Below are positions 16,377 to 26,500 of a DNA stretch of 64,000 bases, piece after piece (position 1 is the first letter of the stretch; every line of letters starts with the position of its first letter). The notes below the pieces were generated by a model. The model made no database searches. It saw only the letters and a list, made by a program, of their open reading frames with translations, and had not been told where the DNA came from. This DNA is from CAVYGN01 sp964413265 (GTDB lineage: Bacteria; Spirochaetota; Brevinematia; Brevinematales; JAOACQ01): assembly GCA_964413265.1 (NCBI GenBank), contig CAYPRX010000067.1:1-64000 (forward strand). The letters are read 5' to 3'. The position numbers and the translations under genes are program-made.

Positions 16377-17635
16377 CAGACAACATCAAAGAAGTCATCA
16401 TAGCAGGAGGCGGCGCTTCAGGACTGATGGCCTCAATATCAGCTGCAAGGAACGGTTCACACGTCATACTCATTGAAAAGAATGACCGTGTCGGAAAAAA
16501 GCTGCTTATCACAGGCAACGGAAGGTGTAACCTTTCTAATGAATGCATATCTTCATCTGACTATCATAGCATGACGGCCGGTTTCGCAATGGGAATAATA
16601 AAAAGGTTTGATAAAAACGCAGTTCTTGAATTTTTTAATGGGCTTGGTCTGGAATTTTCAATTGAAGAAAACGGCAGGATATTTCCCCGGAGCATGCAGG
16701 CATCAAGCTTACTTGATCTTTTCAGGATGGAAATCGAAAGGCTGAATATTGAAGTGGTGACTGGCTCCGAAATAATGACAATAATTCGCGACAGGAAAGG
16801 TAATTTTGAACTTACTGATAAAACGGGTATACCATATAAATGCAGGAAAGCTGTAATCTCCTGCGGTGGAAGGGCTGCGCCCCAAACAGGAAGCGACGGG
16901 TACGGATACCGGCTCGCCGGAATGATGGGGCATTCGATCATAACGCCCATGCCGGCCCTTGTTCAGCTAAAACTGTCGGGTGAAGCTCACAAAGCAATGG
17001 AAAAGATGTTATGGAATGCAGAAGTTTCTCTTTTCCTGAACAATCGAAAATTGAGAACTGTATCCGGCGATATTATTTTTACTTATTACGGCATATCAGG
17101 GCTGGCTGTTCTGGATTTGAGCAGGGACGCTGTAAAAGGAATTTCAGACGACCAATTAACAGAAATTGAGATTAATTTTCTACCGGATATTCCAATTGAT
17201 AAAAAAACAGCATTTATTCGTCGGAGAAGGGACGATCACCCTGAACGGGCAATGGATAATTTTTTGACCGGTGTAATCAACAAGCGGATTGGCCAGACTA
17301 TTATCAAAGCGGCCGGAATAAGACTCGGCTCCAAGGCATCGGAACTTTCCGAAAATGAAATCTCAAGGCTTGCCAGGTTTCTGAACGGATGGCGTTTCAC
17401 AGTTACAGGAAACACAGGCTGGGAAAATGCCCAGGTAACGGCCGGCGGCATAGACTGCAGGGAGGTCAACGAAAAGACTCTCGAGTCGAAGCTGGTAAAA
17501 GGACTCTACTTCTGCGGTGAAATACTGGACGTTGACGGAAATTCCGGCGGTTACAATCTTCAATGGGCCTGGTCCTCAGGATTCATAGCCGGAAAAGCTG
17601 CTTCATTCCCACTCGATGGTGGCAGGAGGCTTTGA
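16373..17635 (+). CDS. BaiN/HI0933-family FAD-dependent oxidoreductase
   Basis: A 420-aa flavoprotein: FAD motif IIAGGGASGLMASISAARNG, then GKKLLITGNGRCNLSN, CGGRAAPQTGSDGYGY and the C-terminal GLYFCGEILDVDGNSGGYNLQWAW. All are hallmarks of the HI0933 family of NAD(P)/FAD proteins of largely unknown substrate. Family members usually end shortly after the SSGxxAGKAA helix. This one runs about 10 residues further, so its last 33 bp overlap the convergent guaA gene. Confidence 0.85.
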   Translation: MTDNIKEVIIAGGGASGLMASISAARNGSHVILIEKNDRVGKKLLITGNGRCNLSNECISSSDYHSMTAGFAMGIIKRFDKNAVLEFFNGLGLEFSIEENGRIFPRSMQASSLLDLFRMEIERLNIEVVTGSEIMTIIRDRKGNFELTDKTGIPYKCRKAVISCGGRAAPQTGSDGYGYRLAGMMGHSIITPMPALVQLKLSGEAHKAMEKMLWNAEVSLFLNNRKLRTVSGDIIFTYYGISGLAVLDLSRDAVKGISDDQLTEIEINFLPDIPIDKKTAFIRRRRDDHPERAMDNFLTGVINKRIGQTIIKAAGIRLGSKASELSENEISRLARFLNGWRFTVTGNTGWENAQVTAGGIDCREVNEKTLESKLVKGLYFCGEILDVDGNSGGYNLQWAWSSGFIAGKAASFPLDGGRRL

Positions 17636-19135
17636 TGTTATATCAAAGACAACTCTATTTACCTCCCTTATCTGCCTTATTATTTTATTTGCTGCTTCAT
17701 CCAGTACTTCATACGGAAGATGTGACCAGTTCGCAGTCATTCCGTCGAAACTTTCTATCGCCCTTAAAGCGATTACGTGCCCGTAGGCCCTTTCGTCACC
17801 CATTACTCCCACGCTTCTAACAGGAAGGAAAACGGCGAATGCCTGCCACGTTTTATCATACCAGGAGCTCTTTTTCAATTCATTTATGAAAATATCATCA
17901 GCTTTTCTCAATATTTCGAGCTTTTCCCTTGTAACATCGCCAAGGATCCTTACTGCAAGTCCGGGACCCGGGAAGGGATGCCTACCAAGAATATCATCAG
18001 GAATATGTAAAATCCTTGCTACTTCCCTGACTTCATCCTTAAAGAGAAACCGGAAGGGTTCGATTATTTTACCTTCCTTTTCCAGTTTTAGAACCTCAGG
18101 TACCCTGTTATGATGAGTCTTTATTGTTTGAGACGGTCCCTTCACCGGATTTGATTCTATTACATCAGGATAGAGGGTCCCCTGTAACAGAAAGTCAAAA
18201 TCCTTCAAGCTCTTGTAAAAAACATCTATAAAGGTTTTTCCAACTATTTTTCTTTTTTCTTCAGGGGATTCTATTCCTTTTAAATTCTTTAGAAAAATCT
18301 CTGAAGCGTCCGAATACTCTACATTTAAACCGAGCTTATCCCGCAGATTTTTAAGAACCTCTTCATGTTCGTTCAGCCTGAGAAGCCCGTTATTAACAAA
18401 AATCAATTTGACATTGTCACCCATGGCTTTTCGGGCTAAAACCGCGAGGGTTGTCGAATCCACTCCTCCGCTGACGCCAATCACGATCTTTTTCCCCCCG
18501 CATTTTTCCTGCAGCAATTTGATCTGATTCGAAACAAAATCCTGCATGTTCCAATTTACAGATGACCTGCAGATATTAAAAATAAAATTCGATATTATTT
18601 TTCTGCCCTCAATGGAATGAGCAACTTCCGGATGAAACTGGACTGCAAAAAAGCGCCGTGAAAGGTTTTCTATAGAGGTTATAAATCCCTCAAATGTCTT
18701 CCCTGTAATCTGAAAACCATCAGGGATTTTTATGACTGAATCTCCATGACTCATCCAAATTACAGAACCGTCTTTAACATTTTCAAACAGAGGCGAAGGT
18801 TTGACTAAATTTAAAACCGACTTGCCGTATTCTCTGTGTGCCGAGCGTTCGACAATTCCCCCCAGGAGTTTTGCCATAAGCTGCATGCCGTAACAAACAC
18901 CTAGAATTGGGACGCCGGCTTCGAATAATTCAGGCATTACAAGCGGCGCACCTTCATCAAGCACACTAGAAGGTCCGCCTGAAAGTATAATACCATATGG
19001 TTCGAGTTCCCTGAGAGAGTTTATATCCATTGAATACGGGTATATCTCAGAATAGACCCCAAGTTCCCTGATACGGCGGGCTATCAGCTGAGTATATTGA
19101 GAGCCGAAATCCAGGATGATTATCCCTCTTTTCAA
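17603..19135 (-). CDS. guaA: GMP synthase (glutamine-hydrolysing)
   Basis: A 510-aa enzyme converting XMP to GMP. The class I glutamine amidotransferase domain has nucleophile GVCYGMQL and VQFHPEVAHS (His, Glu). The ATP-pyrophosphatase domain has IGVSGGVDSTTLAVLA, and the C-terminal dimerisation domain ends in PPATIEWE, as in other GuaA. The start appears to be a TTG at 19133-19135, with GGAGAG at suitable spacing; no ATG fits the conserved N-terminus (KRGIIILDFGSQYTQLI). The 3' end overlaps the convergent flavoprotein gene. Confidence 0.95.
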   Translation of the reverse strand: MKRGIIILDFGSQYTQLIARRIRELGVYSEIYPYSMDINSLRELEPYGIILSGGPSSVLDEGAPLVMPELFEAGVPILGVCYGMQLMAKLLGGIVERSAHREYGKSVLNLVKPSPLFENVKDGSVIWMSHGDSVIKIPDGFQITGKTFEGFITSIENLSRRFFAVQFHPEVAHSIEGRKIISNFIFNICRSSVNWNMQDFVSNQIKLLQEKCGGKKIVIGVSGGVDSTTLAVLARKAMGDNVKLIFVNNGLLRLNEHEEVLKNLRDKLGLNVEYSDASEIFLKNLKGIESPEEKRKIVGKTFIDVFYKSLKDFDFLLQGTLYPDVIESNPVKGPSQTIKTHHNRVPEVLKLEKEGKIIEPFRFLFKDEVREVARILHIPDDILGRHPFPGPGLAVRILGDVTREKLEILRKADDIFINELKKSSWYDKTWQAFAVFLPVRSVGVMGDERAYGHVIALRAIESFDGMTANWSHLPYEVLDEAANKIIRQIREVNRVVFDITSKPPATIEWE

Positions 19136-19170
19136 ATGAATCTCTCCATGCTATCATTAATTGATCCTAG

Positions 19171-19446
19171 CTATATCATTTTTTTTGTGTCGGAAACCGC
19201 CTTGATAAGAAGATCGATTTCTTTTTCTATCTGATCATAATTTTTTTCTTTGAGTAATTTTTCAATACCTTTAAGCCTGGAATAGATTATATTAAGAAAT
19301 GAAAGCCAGTATGAGCCGCTGGCAGCAATAGCCTTTACTATTTTAGTGAAATCAATTTCGCTGTCTTTTTTACTACGCTGCATAACCTCCATGACGGCCG
19401 AAAAAATTATATTCTTTTCAAGAGAAATAAGATCCTCATTTTTCAT
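19171..19446 (-). CDS. Hypothetical 91-aa helical protein
   Basis: A small, soluble, helix-rich protein with no recognised family. An AGGGGAATC ribosome site precedes the ATG. It follows the SpoIIE phosphatase gene by 33 bp and precedes guaA by 35 bp on the same strand, so it may be co-transcribed with either. Alternating charged and hydrophobic residues (SRLKGIEKLLKEKNYDQIEK) suggest a small helical bundle. Confidence 0.6.
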   Translation of the reverse strand: MKNEDLISLEKNIIFSAVMEVMQRSKKDSEIDFTKIVKAIAASGSYWLSFLNIIYSRLKGIEKLLKEKNYDQIEKEIDLLIKAVSDTKKMI

Positions 19447-19479
19447 TATTGATTCCCCTGTTTTCTTTAGTCCGGCTTC

Positions 19480-21738
19480 TTAAATAACTTTCATTATTAT
19501 CAAGGTAATATCATCGCTTGGTTCCGCACCCTCGGTAAATTCCTTTAGATCGCCTATAAGATTATCTCTCATACGGTCCAGATTATCCGAGGCAAACTTC
19601 CTAATAGCGCCTGTGAGTCTATCTTCACCGTATTCCTCATTCTTTACCGATTTTGCCTCTATAATCCCATCAGTAAATGCGATAAGGAAATCACCCTTTT
19701 TCAACTGGGCTTGATTCAAAATAATTTCCGGATTGAATATTTCGCTGTCGACCATACCAATTGGCATACCTCCGGTATTGAGCTTTTTGATCTTTTCATC
19801 ACGCTGATTATAAATTATAGCGGGATGATGTCCCGCATTCGTATAGTTAATAAAGCCTGAAGCTATATCAACTACAATATAAAGAACAGTAGCGAACATG
19901 TTCGGAAGAGTATCTCTTTTCAGGATGGGATTTATTCCCTTTAATACAGCTGAAGTGTCGGTTTCCTTGGCGGCGTAAGTCCTCAGGTGAGATCTCAGCA
20001 TGGACATAACAATACCTGCACCGACCCCATGACCGGTAACATCAGCGATTACAATACCGAAATGATTATAATCAACATCTATGAAATCATAATAATCACC
20101 ACCTGATTCGGTTTGTGGTTTGTAGAAGGCAGAAAATTTGTAATTTGATGTTTTAGGGAAGGATTTTGGAAGGATGGCTTCCTGGATATCACTGGCATTT
20201 TTAAGCTCTGCCTCCATTCTAGCTTTATCCTTAACCTCCTCAAAAGCCTTTTTCAGACTGGTTGACATATTATTGAATTTATCAGCGAGCTGTCCGATTT
20301 CATCCCTTGCAGCCACAACAATTTTTTTGTCCAGATTGCCCTTCGCAATTTCATCTGTGCCGTCGGAAAGAACTTTTAGAGGCCTGATCATAAATGATAT
20401 GAAAAGATAAGTCAAAGCAAAAAGACGGATTATGATCATAACTGCAATATTTATTATATTATTGTTTATTGTAGCCTGGTCAAGTCTTAAATGATTTAAA
20501 TCCAGAACTATTCTGACAGTTCCAATGCGGTAGATATTCTTGAAATCACTGAATATTTTTTCAATTTTCGCTCCGGAGAAACCTTCTGAACTATAACGGA
20601 ATTTTTCAAGATTTTTGTAATCAGAGGAAAGCTGTTTCATTGAAGCTGCAAAGTAATCTTTATTTATCAGCGTATCCTCGATTTTCCTGCTCTTCCTTTC
20701 AGAGGGGTTGTATTCCAGTTTGTAATCTACTGAAGTCAGTTTTCCTACGAGATTATCAAAATTCTTGTTGAAATTATTATTAGTATCAATATAAACGGAA
20801 AGGTAATTGCCTACGTATTTAATGAATGAATCATCATTTTTCTGTTCCTCGTTATAAACAATTTTGTTATTAAAAAGTTTTTGCCTCTCTTTTCTGAGGC
20901 TTAAGTACCCATCGGCCTTCTTTGCCGACCAGCCCAAAATTTTCATTATCACGATCATTTCTGAAAATTCGCCATCAGTCATCAATATATTCACCCCAGT
21001 CTTAAATAAATCGAATTTAAATTTCCAGGCTGTAAGGAATTTCAAATCAAATTTTGTGATTTTTGATAAATTTGATTCCTGTTTTTTCTTACTTTCATTC
21101 TTTTCAAATAAAACTCCGGCTGTTTCGTCAAAATCCTTGATAAACCGTAAATCGTTCCTTGATTCTTCCGGAAAATCTTCACCCTTTAACAGCTTTCCCT
21201 CATTGTACAGCTCAATAAATTCATCTATAGCCTTAAATTCAGTCCTGGCCAGGTGTGGGTGATAAAAAGGCAGATATCCGTTAAACCAATGGTATCCCCT
21301 TTCCTTATCCTCATATATAGAGTAATAAACCTTGCTCTCATATGCTTTTTTAAACTCGCTTGACATCGATCCAAGCACTTTTTTATTAACCGAATTCTCA
21401 TCCGAATGCACAATTATATTACCAGCGTTATCAATAAACATAGCCATTTCAAAATTAGTTATATTTTGATATGTCTGAAGAATATCCATTAGACCGGCCT
21501 TATCATGCTTTTCTATCAAAACGACCTCAATGTCTTTCCTGAAAGTTTCAAGATAGACATTCATAGTTTCTTCCAGTCTTTTTTCCAATATTTCATTTTG
21601 ATAATTTACTATGAATCTGAAGAGAATTACTACCCCAATTAAGAACAGCACAAATACCAGCAGAGTTGCCTTCCATTTTATACTGAAAAATACAGGTCTT
21701 ATGCTTTGAGCTTTTTTCACACTTTTTTTCCCTGCCAT
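19480..21738 (-). CDS. Transmembrane HAMP-SpoIIE (PP2C-like) phosphatase
   Basis: A 752-aa signalling protein. Membrane helix 1 spans about residues 20-42. A large extracytoplasmic sensor (about 45-420) precedes helix 2 (about 428-455), a HAMP domain, a short coiled coil and a C-terminal SpoIIE/PP2C domain. The phosphatase has the metal aspartates in GGDYYDF, ADVTGHG, TDGIIEA and SDDITLII. Such proteins dephosphorylate anti-anti-sigma or similar STAS proteins in response to outside signals. The ATG at 21736-21738 follows CGGGAG; a TTG seven codons upstream is less likely. Confidence 0.9.
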   Translation of the reverse strand: MAGKKSVKKAQSIRPVFFSIKWKATLLVFVLFLIGVVILFRFIVNYQNEILEKRLEETMNVYLETFRKDIEVVLIEKHDKAGLMDILQTYQNITNFEMAMFIDNAGNIIVHSDENSVNKKVLGSMSSEFKKAYESKVYYSIYEDKERGYHWFNGYLPFYHPHLARTEFKAIDEFIELYNEGKLLKGEDFPEESRNDLRFIKDFDETAGVLFEKNESKKKQESNLSKITKFDLKFLTAWKFKFDLFKTGVNILMTDGEFSEMIVIMKILGWSAKKADGYLSLRKERQKLFNNKIVYNEEQKNDDSFIKYVGNYLSVYIDTNNNFNKNFDNLVGKLTSVDYKLEYNPSERKSRKIEDTLINKDYFAASMKQLSSDYKNLEKFRYSSEGFSGAKIEKIFSDFKNIYRIGTVRIVLDLNHLRLDQATINNNIINIAVMIIIRLFALTYLFISFMIRPLKVLSDGTDEIAKGNLDKKIVVAARDEIGQLADKFNNMSTSLKKAFEEVKDKARMEAELKNASDIQEAILPKSFPKTSNYKFSAFYKPQTESGGDYYDFIDVDYNHFGIVIADVTGHGVGAGIVMSMLRSHLRTYAAKETDTSAVLKGINPILKRDTLPNMFATVLYIVVDIASGFINYTNAGHHPAIIYNQRDEKIKKLNTGGMPIGMVDSEIFNPEIILNQAQLKKGDFLIAFTDGIIEAKSVKNEEYGEDRLTGAIRKFASDNLDRMRDNLIGDLKEFTEGAEPSDDITLIIMKVI

Positions 21739-21801
21739 TTTTTCTCCCGGTTTATGCAATTTATTTATTTTATAATCAAAAGCTATCTTTTACAATATAA
21801 A

Positions 21802-21829
21802 TTGAAATAATTAAAATCTTCTTTATAAT
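21802..21829 (+). promoter_or_regulatory. Predicted sigma-70 promoter for the H-NOX-like gene and smpB
   Basis: TTGAAA (21802-21807), a 16-bp spacer and a perfect TATAAT (21824-21829), 44 bp before the ATG at 21873. Confidence 0.5.
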
Positions 21830-21872
21830 AAAAGGCTGTAAAATTTACGTTATTATCTATTTGAAGGAGAAA

Positions 21873-22400
21873 ATGAGAGTTATCTATCTTACCGCCATTA
21901 AGGAATGGTTAAAGAGCAAATATAATGCCGGCCTGGAAATATGGAAAGAGGTTGCCCAGGAAATGGGACTGGGAGTCGACAATTTTAATAATCAGGATAA
22001 TTTCATATCATTTCAGCGCTTAAAAACGCTTATGGATATGCTGGCCAAAAAAATAAATAAATCCGAATTTGACATCAGTACCGACTTCCTTCAATACTGG
22101 CTGACTGATTTTGCTCCCAGGCTTTTTCAATCTCTGACCAAGAGTGCCGGCTCAATAAAGGATTTTTTATTTAATTATGCAAAATTGAACAATGACATAT
22201 GCCAGTTTATTCCCAACAACAGTTATATTTTCAAGATAGACTTCAGGGAAATCGATAAAAAAACTCTAAAAGCAATCTATTTAAACGAGAAGAGCCTTGT
22301 CGACATCATAGGTCTTTTAAGAACCATCAGTTCTTTTTACAAAGAACATTACAAAATTAAAAAGATAAATCAATTCAGCATAGAAATAAGTTTTTCATAA
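21873..22400 (+). CDS. H-NOX/HNOB-like protein lacking the heme-ligand histidine
   Basis: A 175-aa protein with the H-NOX (heme NO-binding) secondary-structure order. It has an N-terminal helix with EIWKEVAQEMGL, FISFQRLKTLMDMLAKKINKSEFD in the middle, LFQSLTKSAGSIKDFLFNYAKLN, then LKAIYLNEKSLVDIIGLLRTIS and KKINQFSIEIS. The heme ligand His in the LDxxH helix is absent (KLNNDICQ), and no YxSxR motif is seen. It may be a heme-free relative. It diverges from the SpoIIE phosphatase and precedes smpB by 13 bp. The ATG at 21873 has AAGGAG. Confidence 0.5.
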   Translation: MRVIYLTAIKEWLKSKYNAGLEIWKEVAQEMGLGVDNFNNQDNFISFQRLKTLMDMLAKKINKSEFDISTDFLQYWLTDFAPRLFQSLTKSAGSIKDFLFNYAKLNNDICQFIPNNSYIFKIDFREIDKKTLKAIYLNEKSLVDIIGLLRTISSFYKEHYKIKKINQFSIEISFS

Positions 22401-22413
22401 GGAAAAGTCAGTT

Positions 22414-22875
22414 ATGCCGGAAAGAAAGAAAATAATTGAAATCTCTCAAAATAAAAAAGCATTTCATGATTACGAAATACTGGACAGTATTGAAGCTGGA
22501 ATAGAATTAAAGGGGACCGAGATAAAATCGATTCGCGACCACTCAGTTAATCTCAAGGACAGCTTCGTAATCATCAAAAACGGAGAGGCACTTTTATACA
22601 ACCTTCATATCAGCCCCTACGGATTCGGTAACATATTTAATCATGAGGCCATGCGTACGAGAAAACTCCTCCTGCATAAAAAAGAAATTTTAAAATTATC
22701 GATCCTCTCATCACAGAAGGGAATTACCCTTATACCGACAAAAATTTATATAAAGGGTAAATACGCAAAGATTATGCTAGGGATCGCTAAAGGCAAAAAA
22801 ATCTATGAGAAAAAGGCGGCACTGAAAGAGAGGGACATAAAGAGAGATATGGACAGAGAAATGGGTAGCCGCTAG
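22414..22875 (+). CDS. smpB: SsrA-binding protein SmpB
   Basis: A 153-aa protein that escorts tmRNA to stalled ribosomes. The start NKKAFHDYEILDSIEAGIELKGTEIKS, the central NLKDSFVIIKNGEALLYNLHISPY and the basic tail GKKIYEKKAALKERDIKRDMDRE are all diagnostic of SmpB at normal length. tmRNA itself was not found in this window. It is convergent with the zinc peptidase, with 6 bp between stops. Confidence 0.95.
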   Translation: MPERKKIIEISQNKKAFHDYEILDSIEAGIELKGTEIKSIRDHSVNLKDSFVIIKNGEALLYNLHISPYGFGNIFNHEAMRTRKLLLHKKEILKLSILSSQKGITLIPTKIYIKGKYAKIMLGIAKGKKIYEKKAALKERDIKRDMDREMGSR

Positions 22876-22881
22876 CCCAGG

Positions 22882-23565
22882 TCAGTCCCTTCCTCTCGAT
22901 AATAAGATCAGCCTTAAAAGCTGCATCAATGCCATAAGGGCTGCAGCAACATATGTGAGTGCGGCTGCGGAAAGCACTTTTGCCGCGCCGTCCAGCTCTC
23001 CGGCGGTAAGATATGAACCCTGCCGCAGTACCTTTACGGCTCTTCTGCTCGCATCGAATTCCACAGGCAGGGTGATAAGATGAAACGCGACTACACCCGC
23101 GAACAGGAATATCCCGATATGGATAAATAAGGGATAACTTAATATTATACCCAGTATAAACAGCGGGATTGCTAACCATGAAGTCAAACCTGCAACAGGG
23201 ACAAGTGAGTTCCTGATCAATACAGGGGAATAACCTTCTTTATGCTGAAGGGCATGTCCGGTTTCATGGGCTGCTATCCCGATAGCCGCTACTGATGCCT
23301 GGTTGTAAACAGGTTCCGAGAGGTTCAGCGTTTTATGAAGGGGGTCATAGTGATCCGTCAATTCTCCACTTATCATCCTGATCTGTATATCATGTATTCC
23401 ATAGGCGGATAATATTTTTTCGGCTGCTTTTGCGCCCGTAATGTTTTCGGAAGTTCTTATCCCGGAATATTTACGGTAAGTTCCCTGTGTTCTGGCCTGT
23501 GCCCAGAGAGCGAAAATAAATGGGGGTATTATTAATATGAATGTCCAGTCGAATAAATGAAACAT
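22882..23565 (-). CDS. YugP-type neutral zinc metallopeptidase, membrane bound
   Basis: A 227-aa protein with an N-terminal membrane helix and two or three hydrophobic segments in the C-terminal half. The active site AAHETGHALQH is an HExxH motif. Flanking signatures (GHDPLHKTLNLSEPVYNQAS-like DHYDPLHKTLNLSEPVY; LPVEFDASRRAVKVL) define PF04298/YugP. Physiological substrates are unknown. The ATG is preceded by CGGAGGG. It follows smc by 15 bp in the same direction. Confidence 0.9.
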   Translation of the reverse strand: MFHLFDWTFILIIPPFIFALWAQARTQGTYRKYSGIRTSENITGAKAAEKILSAYGIHDIQIRMISGELTDHYDPLHKTLNLSEPVYNQASVAAIGIAAHETGHALQHKEGYSPVLIRNSLVPVAGLTSWLAIPLFILGIILSYPLFIHIGIFLFAGVVAFHLITLPVEFDASRRAVKVLRQGSYLTAGELDGAAKVLSAAALTYVAAALMALMQLLRLILLSRGRD

Positions 23566-23580
23566 AATTTTCCCTCCGTT

Positions 23581-26500
23581 TTATTGAGTCAGTTCATCAT
23601 CGATGGTCTTAAAAATGACATCAGCATTTTCAAAGGCAACGTTGACAATCTTGGATACGCCCATTTCTTCCATTGTAACACCATAAAGAGTATTGCAGAT
23701 CTCCAGAGTAGATTTTGAATGTGATACTATGACAAACTGACTTGTTTCCTTAAAATCATTCAGAAGGGATTTAAACCTCTCAATATTATCATCGTCCAGA
23801 GAAGCGTCGATTTCATCCAGTACAACGAATGGAGTAGGCTTAAGATAAAGTATTGAAAATATTACGGCTATTGCCACCAGCGCCTTTTCTCCCCCGGATA
23901 ACAGGGATATGCTCTGAAATTTTTTACCCGGCGGTTCGGCAAATATGTTTACCCCGCTATTCAATACGTCTTTCTTGTTATCCAGTATTAAATCCGCCCT
24001 TCCTCCCTCGAAGAGTCTTGCGAATATTTTTTTAAATCCTTTACGGATATCCTCAAAAGCAGAGACGAATTGATCAATGCTTTTTTTGTTAGTTTCATCG
24101 ATCAGTATCATTATATCAGCTATAGCCTTTTCACTATCCTGCTTCTGGACTGAAAGGAAATCAAGCCTTTCCTTTGTATTCTGGTACTGCTCGATTGCCA
24201 GTAAATTTACATTGCCCAGCTTTTGCAGTTCATTTCTTAACTCATTTATATTGGCTGAAATTTTATCAAAATTATCTCCCTTTTCGACTATGACAGATCT
24301 GATATCGACTCCGTAATTTTTTTGTACGTTATCATTAATACTCGACAGAAAACCTCTTCTTTCAGAAATCGAATTATCAAGGCCTGCTACCATTTTCTCA
24401 AGTTTTTGAATACTTTCTTCCTTATTCTTTCTCTTATTTTCTATGCTTTTTTTAGCTATCCGCATATTTTCTATAAAATTTCTCTTGTTTTCAATATTAT
24501 TTTTATAATCCTCTATCACCGCTGATAATCTTGATCTCCCGGTTTCATCTTCGATAATTTTAGCGTTCATTTCTTTCATCGATGATTCTAAATCCTTCCT
24601 GTCGTTAGTGTAGGTTTCTTTCATTCTATCAATATCTGCTATCTGATTTTTTATTCTATGTATCTCATTCTCCAGGGATTTATACTTTTCATCTACTCTG
24701 GCATATTCTACTTTACTGATATTCAATTCTTCAATATTATTACTCAGGTCAGATTTTATCTTTAATAGCTTCCCTTCAAAATCAACCATAATTTTGAACA
24801 TTTCCTCAGTAATATCCTGCTTTAATTTTATCTTTATTGAGATATCGTTAATATGGTTCTCAATTATCTTCAAAGACTCCTGGACAGTTAGATTGTCCGA
24901 ACTCAGCTTTTCAATTTCTGCTTTTATACTTGCGGAATCATACTGTTCCTTGTTGTAATTGTTCTGAATTCCCTCTCTTATTACCTGCAAATCTCTAATG
25001 CGGTCTCTTATCTTTTCTATTTCATCGGTATTAGCAGTTAATAAGGTACCAGTTTGATCAATTTTTCTGATCAGGGTTTCCTTCTTTGTATATGATCCTT
25101 CATCACTGTAAAGAACATTTAATATGCTTTCATAATATTCACGCATACGGCTGAATTGGGTCTTGAGTGTTTCTATCCTGGTCTTTATACTTTCAAATGA
25201 AGAATTATTTCTGATCATTACGGTCAGGTCTGCAAAAATCAAATCGATTTCAGCTTCTAATTCAGGCTTCTTCCCTCTGAAATCCTTAATTAATTTAGAC
25301 TGTTTTTCAAGGGCTTCTAATATAAGATGATCCATTTTTGAGGCTTCTTCATGGAATGTTTTCATTTCAATATTCAGGTCATGATTTTTATTTTTAAGGA
25401 CTTTTTCTTCATCCTGAAGGATTTCAATATCTTTAACCGCTTTTTTTAATTCTTCGGTTGAAAATGAAATATTCTGCTCAGTTATCTCCATCTGAGCTTT
25501 TTTTTCATTAATCTGGTGTTCGATCATCTTCATCAGGTTCCATTTTTCCTCAAGCGCAGCCCTGAAATTTTCAATCCTCGTCTGTAAAGCTATAATCTCC
25601 TGTTTATTTTTTTCAACATCATCCTTGCTTATTATATTTTCAAATCCTATCCCCCTGGATAGGTGTAGAGACATTCTCTCAAGAGAAGCAATCGAAAGTT
25701 TGAACTCATCGATCTCAGCTTCAATATGCCTCATCTTTTCCGATACAGATTCCTTTTCACTACTTATGGAATTCATTTCACTGTTTTTTTCAGCTAATTC
25801 ACTTTTAAGGTCATTCCCTCTTTCTTCTCCCTCTGTAAACCTGTTTTCCTGGTTCCGAATCTGCTCTTCCATGGCTTTTTTTCTTTCTAAATTATTAGCA
25901 AGCCTTGAATTAAGCTCTCCGAATTCTCTTTCTGCATGGGTATATTCATCACGGATCATGTTAAATTCTTCTTCCTCTTTTTGAATACTTTCCTCCATTT
26001 GAATAATTTTATTTTCATCTTCCATAAGCTGATCTATGAGAGGCTTCATCTTTTCTTCATGCATTGATTTTTGAATTGTTTTATTCTCTATCTCCTTTTC
26101 AAAATTAGCCTTCCTGAGCGCCTCAAATTTCAATTCTGCACGGTGTAATTCTGTCTTAACTTCCTGGTAGCAGCTTGCATTTTCTGCCTGTTCCTTCAGG
26201 CTATTTACCTCTTTCTCAAGTTCATTAATAATATCATTCAGCCTTTCCAGATTTATCCTTGAATTTTGCAACTTTTTTTCAGCTTCTTCTTTTCTGAATT
26301 TAAATTTGGATATACCGGCAAAATCCTCAAAGAGAGCCCTTCTTTCAAAAGGACTTTCACTGAGAAGCCTGTCGATCTTGCCCTGTTCAAATATTGAATA
26401 ACTGTCCCTTCCCACCCCGGTATCAAGAAAAAGTTCCACGATATCCTTTAATCTCACACGAGACTTATTGATCGAATACTGACCTTCACCCGACCGGAAC

